Source: Trinickia violacea (GTDB lineage Bacteria; Pseudomonadota; Gammaproteobacteria; Burkholderiales; Burkholderiaceae). From it: a DNA stretch of 64,000 nt. This document shows positions 60,767 to 64,000 of the stretch, piece by piece. The translations under genes and the position numbers were made by a program. Every line of letters starts with the position of its first letter. The stretch's first letter is position 1. The DNA lies in the NCBI RefSeq assembly GCF_005280735.1, contig NZ_CP040077.1, positions 620,001-684,000 of the forward strand. The letters run 5' to 3'. The notes below the pieces were generated by a model. The model worked only from the letters and a program-made list of their open reading frames with translations, had not been told where the DNA came from and made no database searches.

Positions 60767-61207
60767 TTATCCGACGGTGTCGAAGGTTTTCAGCAGATCC
60801 GACATGGCCTTTTTGCAGTCGCCCTGTGTGGGGGCGTCGGCGCGCAGCGCGGCCAGTGCGCGATCGATGGCCTTGTCGACGGTGTGCCAGTCCTGCGGCG
60901 AGCGCGGTTTCAAGCCGGCTTCGGCCGAGTCCCATGCGACCTCCAAGTCCTTGATCCGTGCCTTGGCTGCAGGAAGGTTGCCCTTGTCGACTGTGGCGGC
61001 GACGTCGGCGGCAATGCTGCGAAACGCGGTCAAGTCGCCCAGTCTGGAGGCGGTCTTTGCCTCGACGGCTGAGCTGGTTTGAGGTGCCGCAGAAGCTGTG
61101 CTTTCCGCAACCGTGTTTGCTGACTTGGAGCATCCCGCCGCGAGGGCCAGGAACACGATGGCCGACGTTGCGGCAATGGGACGGACGAGCGTAAGAAGGT
61201 CGCGCAT
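60767..61207 (-). CDS. Putative lipoprotein, unknown family
   Basis: A 146-residue exported protein. The signal peptide ends with the lipobox LAAGC (C26). The mature part is Ala/Thr/Ser-rich at first, then helical with RSIAADVAATVDKGNLPAAKARIKDLEVAWDSAEAGLKPRSPQDWHTVDKAIDRAL, a likely four-helix unit holding a conserved-looking WDSAE and DWHTVD. The start ATG 61207 has GAGGAAAAA upstream. It follows the COG4705 gene by 29 bases, so they are one operon. Confidence 0.8.
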   Translation of the reverse strand: MRDLLTLVRPIAATSAIVFLALAAGCSKSANTVAESTASAAPQTSSAVEAKTASRLGDLTAFRSIAADVAATVDKGNLPAAKARIKDLEVAWDSAEAGLKPRSPQDWHTVDKAIDRALAALRADAPTQGDCKKAMSDLLKTFDTVG

Positions 61208-61236
61208 GACTTTTTCCTCGAGTGATGGAAGGGAGG

Positions 61237-62022
61237 TTATTGAATGGCTTGCGCGTTGCGGCGGCCACCGGTGCTGAACTGCTCGACGGCCACCAGCATC
61301 ACGATCACGGTCAGGAAGAGGGCGCTGGTGCACATCGCGCCCATGCCGACGCCGCCGTAGGTCTTGGCCTGCGTCAGCAAATCGCCGAGCGCGGCGCCGA
61401 AGGGGCGCGTCAGGATGTAGCCGAGCCAGAAGGTCAGCACGGCATTGCCGCCCATGCGCCAGGCCGCATACGTGAGGGCAATCAGCGCGCCGAACGACAC
61501 GGCGCCCCAGGCGAAGCCAAGGCTCAGGGCTTCGGTCGCCAGGTCGCCTGCCGCCGTGCCGAGCGCAAACGTGCAGAGGATGGCGGCCCAATAAAACAGC
61601 TCGCGGCTGCGCGTGACGATGTCGTGAATGGAGAGCGTGCGCTCCACGCGAAACCAGACCGCGAAGATGACGGCGAGCGCCAGGGCAAACGCCGATGTGC
61701 TGACGTACAAGCTGACGCCGAGACCATCGGTGAGCAAGTCGGTGATCTGGGTGCCGACGACGCTAACCAGGACGACCGTCAGCCAGTAAATCCAAGGTGT
61801 GTAGCGGCGCGTGCGCAACTGCGCGAAGAGGGCGGCGGCCAGCAGTGCGCCCATGACCGCGCGAGTCATGCCTTGGCCCCAGCCGGCATTGACCGCCAGA
61901 AAGTCGGCGCCCGTTTCGCCGACCGTGGTGGACATGATCTTGATGATCCAAAAGGACAGGGCGATTTCGGGGACTTTGCTTGGCCAGCTTGTCGGTGGGG
62001 ATGTCGTCGATAGCGCGTTCAT
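61237..62022 (-). CDS. COG4705 (DUF347-repeat) integral membrane protein
   Basis: A 261-residue inner-membrane protein with about eight helices. KVPEIALSFWIIKIMSTTVGETGADFL and the later GDLATEALSLGFAWGA repeat the DUF347 pattern that defines COG4705; the acidic residues inside helices (E, D in TVGETGAD) suggest an ion or metal path. The function is not established. ATG 62022 has GAGAGACC upstream. It is the first gene of a two-gene unit with the lipoprotein. Confidence 0.85.
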   Translation of the reverse strand: MNALSTTSPPTSWPSKVPEIALSFWIIKIMSTTVGETGADFLAVNAGWGQGMTRAVMGALLAAALFAQLRTRRYTPWIYWLTVVLVSVVGTQITDLLTDGLGVSLYVSTSAFALALAVIFAVWFRVERTLSIHDIVTRSRELFYWAAILCTFALGTAAGDLATEALSLGFAWGAVSFGALIALTYAAWRMGGNAVLTFWLGYILTRPFGAALGDLLTQAKTYGGVGMGAMCTSALFLTVIVMLVAVEQFSTGGRRNAQAIQ

Positions 62023-62121
62023 CGTGGTCTCTCTGTCGAGATGATTGGGATGGGCGCAAGTGTGGCAAGACAGGCTTAGGGCAGTCATAGGGCGATGACT
62101 GCGTTTGGGGATTGGGTGGGC

Positions 62122-62144
62122 TTGTATCAGGATTGCCTGAATTT
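62122..62144. repeat. 23-base direct repeat, copy 2
   Basis: An exact second copy of the block at 58908-58930, in the gap between the COG4705 gene and the acyltransferase gene. It is followed by TTATGTCAGCGAATG, close to GATGTCAGGAAATG at copy 1, so the similarity extends to roughly 40 bases. Confidence 0.85.
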
Positions 62145-62268
62145 TTATGTCAGCGAATGTCGCGCAGCCTCGCTTTGCACGAAAAGCCGGCGTTAGCAGT
62201 CAATATGCGATTTCGCGACGCACTCGACTGAGAATCCCGAATTCGGTGTGTCACGCAAGGAAAAAGGA

Positions 62269-63342
62269 ATGATCAGCTCCACAATCCACGAGCCCGTGCT
62301 CGTCCCACCGATCCGCACCGACGCTATCACGCCACTGCCGCGTGGGCGCGGAGACATCCAAACCGCAGTCGTGAACCTCGTCGACCGCCTGGCGCCGGCT
62401 GTCCCCGTGGCACGTCAGCCATCTCTCGCGCGAGACATTGCTGAAGTCATCGCCAGCGGGCCGAGTTCAATGGTCGACAACATGTTCCTTCGCCAAAGCA
62501 TCATCCGCGGTGGCACCGCGACAAATGACCATGTGATCGAGGGGCTGGCAGCCTGGGTCACCGTCCTCTTCGATCTCAGCAACTTGCGCCACGACAGATG
62601 CAGAGCGCTGGACGTCGAGGTCGATATCCCCGACGAGGCTCTGGACCGTCTCGCTCGGGTTCTGTCGAAATCATGTAACGGCTGCATCCTTGCGGTCCCC
62701 CACATAGGCAGCATCGAACTGTTCGTGGCGCATCTCATCGATCGAGGATTCAACATCGGCTTCGTCTATTCGATCGGGCATAAGCCGACGCCCACCGAAC
62801 GCTGGATTTATGCAGGTCGGCATGCCGCTCGCGGAACACCGATAGCGATTGGGCGAAGGCACACCGGAGCCGAGATTTCGAAGGCTCTGAAGAACAATGA
62901 TGTCGTATTGATGGTCGTGGATGTCTACCCAAGCGCCAAATACAAAGGAATCGTTGCCATGGCGCATGATGCCGAGTTCAACTATCCGCCTGGACCCGCG
63001 AGGTATGCGCGGTCCGGAACGCCGATCCTTGCGGGCTTTGCAACGCGCCGGGACGCGCAGGGCTTTTCGATGAACATTCTCGATCCGATCGAGTACCACG
63101 CATCGATGCCTAAGCATTCTGCGGCTTCCGATCTCACCCAAAGGCTCGCCACCACTATCGCCGAGTTCACTGCAGAGCGGCCGGAGGCGTATTGGCTCTG
63201 GCATCCGATCCCCCATGATCCGTTTCTGGCCGTAGCGCAACGTCAGCGGCCTGACCTCCTGAACTCGGCGGCCGCGACGATCGAGGACGACGAAGCGACC
63301 GCGTTGGAGGTGGATGCGGTGAACTCGACGTTGATGGTGTGA
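62269..63342 (+). CDS. LpxL-like lysophospholipid/lipid A acyltransferase-fold protein
   Basis: A 357-residue protein of the LPLAT superfamily. The catalytic HX4E is H145-IGSI-E150 in AVPHIGSIELF, and the later DVYPSAKYKG and PPGPARYARSGTPILAGF fit the pattern of LpxL/HtrB enzymes (acceptor loop and the G-x-A-x-L-A-like block). Unlike LpxL it has no N-terminal membrane helix, and it starts with a 90-residue polar extension. ATG 62269 is chosen with AAGGAA seven bases upstream. Base composition is somewhat less GC-rich than in its neighbours. A truncated TetA-like gene starts ten bases after its stop. The acyl acceptor is unknown. Confidence 0.65.
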   Translation: MISSTIHEPVLVPPIRTDAITPLPRGRGDIQTAVVNLVDRLAPAVPVARQPSLARDIAEVIASGPSSMVDNMFLRQSIIRGGTATNDHVIEGLAAWVTVLFDLSNLRHDRCRALDVEVDIPDEALDRLARVLSKSCNGCILAVPHIGSIELFVAHLIDRGFNIGFVYSIGHKPTPTERWIYAGRHAARGTPIAIGRRHTGAEISKALKNNDVVLMVVDVYPSAKYKGIVAMAHDAEFNYPPGPARYARSGTPILAGFATRRDAQGFSMNILDPIEYHASMPKHSAASDLTQRLATTIAEFTAERPEAYWLWHPIPHDPFLAVAQRQRPDLLNSAAATIEDDEATALEVDAVNSTLMV

Positions 63343-63719
63343 CCCGCCGGACATGAGCCGGCCGCTGGTCGTGATCTTTGCCACCGTCGCGCTCGACGCG
63401 GCGGGCATCGCGCTGATCTTTCCGATCCTGCCGAGTCTGCTCCGCTCGATGAGCGGCACGGACGAGGTGTCCTCGCTGTTCGGCGCGCTGCTCGCGCTGT
63501 ACGCGTTGATGCAGTTTGTCTTCGCGCCCGTCCTCGGTGTTCTGTCGGATCGTTACGGCCGCCGGCCGGTGCTGCTCATGTCCCTCGCGGGCGCGGCCGT
63601 GGACTATTTGATCATGGCGTTCACGCCGCATCTTTGGATGCTGTTCGCCGGCCGTGCTTGCTGTGACAGAGGCATAACGCGGCCTGGCGGGGTGCCGCGA
63701 GAAGCGAGCCCGGAAAAGA

Positions 63720-63755
63720 AAAAAGCCGCTGAACCTTTCGGATCAGCGGCTTTTT
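63720..63755 (-). terminator. Intrinsic terminator downstream of the tRNA fragment
   Basis: AAAAAGCCGCTGA (63720-63732) and TCAGCGGCTTTTT (63743-63755) pair perfectly over 13 bases. On the minus strand the run continues TTTTTTCTTTTCC. It stands six bases beyond the tRNA-like CCA end, exactly where a tRNA operon terminator would be. Confidence 0.9.
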
Positions 63756-63760
63756 GCATT

Positions 63761-63781
63761 TGGTGGCGAATCAGGGATTCG
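63761..63781 (-). other. tRNA 3'-end fragment, possible integration-site remnant
   Basis: Read on the minus strand the 21 bases fit a tRNA 3' end: five T-loop bases (CGAAT), T-stem CCCTG, acceptor ATTCGCC, discriminator A and CCA. On the plus strand the match breaks after ATTCG, where the T-loop should continue AA and then the other T-stem strand. No tRNA body is found next to it. Such 3' fragments are typical attachment-site remnants of integrative elements. Confidence 0.6.
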
Positions 63782-63925
63782 CGGCTCGTGAACTGGGAGC
63801 CATGTCCAGTCTGGCTTTGCGGCTGCTACACAACTTCAGCATAGCAGGTCCGGGTAGCAGCCGCGCCTGGATTTACAATCGGTTTGAGAGATACTTCTCG
63901 CGGCGCTTCCGGCGTCGGACGTTAT

Positions 63926-64000
63926 TTACATCTTCTCACGGTATTCGCGGGGCCGACCTCCGTCCCACGCGCACGAATAGGTCCACGTCGCGAGCTTGTC
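63926..64000 (-). CDS. C-terminal end of an unidentified protein, cut by the window
   Basis: An open minus-strand frame enters from the right edge and stops at 63926-63928. The 24 visible residues include DKLATWTYSCAWDGG and end REYREKM. The composition looks coding, but no family can be assigned. It lies on the far side of the tRNA fragment and may belong to an integrated element or to the flanking chromosome. Confidence 0.35.
   Translation of the reverse strand, partial: DKLATWTYSCAWDGGRPREYREKM

Larger units (their letters stand above)
63353..63844 (+). pseudogene. TetA-like MFS efflux gene, truncated after about 100 residues
   Basis: The first ~100 residues are a normal DHA1 drug-efflux start: MSRPLVVIFATVALDAAGIAL, then FGALLALYALMQFVFAPVLG and the loop-2/3 motif LSDRYGRRPVL, ending at FTPHLWMLFAGR (about 63655). 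After that the frame becomes cysteine/tryptophan-rich nonsense running through a terminator and a tRNA fragment until 63844. A real protein would have about 400 residues and twelve helices, so this is a 5' remnant cut by a rearrangement. RBS is weak. Confidence 0.8.

Noticed and set aside
1..64000. CRISPR arrays, rRNA genes, complete tRNA genes, insertion sequences or replication origins
   Set aside because: I found no regularly spaced repeats, rRNA-like blocks, full cloverleaf sequences, transposase genes or DnaA-box clusters while reading the window; only the 21-nt tRNA fragment near 63.77 kb appears.

Overview
The window is GC-rich, densely coded chromosomal DNA from a member of the Burkholderiaceae (Paraburkholderia/Caballeronia/Trinickia/Burkholderia-like; genus not resolvable from sequence reading alone). 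This is inferred from the gene order amgK-murU / lptD-surA-pdxA-rsmA-gloA, the chain miaB-phoH-ybeY ... corC-lnt-glyQ-glyS-gmhB-plsC, a Burkholderia-type porin, and protein sequences that read like that family throughout. Bases 1-62,000 are almost entirely ordinary core or soft-core genome. The last 2 kb look like accessory DNA.

Layout. 1-2.0 kb: end of a thiolase gene and an enoyl-CoA hydratase/isomerase (fatty-acid beta-oxidation). 2.0-3.5 kb: divergent fdhD and a nitrate-reductase-associated protein. 3.6-6.8 kb: a membrane PAS-PAS-LOV-like-GGDEF-EAL cyclic-di-GMP protein. 6.8-11.2 kb: acyl-CoA thioesterase, an Atm1-type ABC exporter, and the peptidoglycan-recycling pair amgK-murU. 11.5-17.2 kb: lptD-surA-pdxA-rsmA, linking outer-membrane biogenesis, pyridoxal phosphate synthesis and ribosome maturation. 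17.2-27.2 kb: EamA transporter and gloA, then a long leftward run corC-lnt-glyQ-glyS-gmhB-plsC-ygjP. 27.4-32.3 kb: small membrane/secreted proteins, chaC, ybeY, phoH, miaB.

32.5-36.6 kb: an MFS exporter, an XRE-cupin regulator, a textbook FMN riboswitch driving ribB, and a HAD phosphatase. 36.7-42.9 kb: a glycerol regulon on the minus strand (glpD-glpK-glpF with glpR upstream), with candidate GlpR sites in front of glpD. 43.1-49.1 kb: gamma-glutamyltransferase family protein, an unnamed di-iron ferritin-like protein, a split-barrel flavin protein, RhlE helicase and a hemolysin-III protein. 49.2-53.1 kb: two c-type cytochrome genes, an isolated bufferin-like (DUF2282) peptide and a CopD-like protein, possibly a copper/periplasmic redox neighbourhood. 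53.6-58.7 kb: dgoD with a divergent FadR-type regulator, a methyltransferase, and a second GGDEF-EAL protein. 59.0-62.0 kb: porin, a possible small RNA upstream of it, and a lipoprotein/COG4705 membrane-protein operon, flanked by two copies of a 23-bp repeat. 62.2-64.0 kb: an LpxL-like acyltransferase, a decapitated TetA-like MFS gene, and a 21-nt tRNA 3'-end fragment with its terminator, which together look like a genomic-island boundary.

The best candidates for something undescribed are the LOV-like input domain with a substituted glutamine, the orphan bufferin/CopD region with a 44-codon coupled reading frame, the six-ligand di-iron protein at 45.0 kb, the repeat-flanked porin segment, and the tRNA-fragment junction at the right end. 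Functions are read from motifs; no database search was possible.
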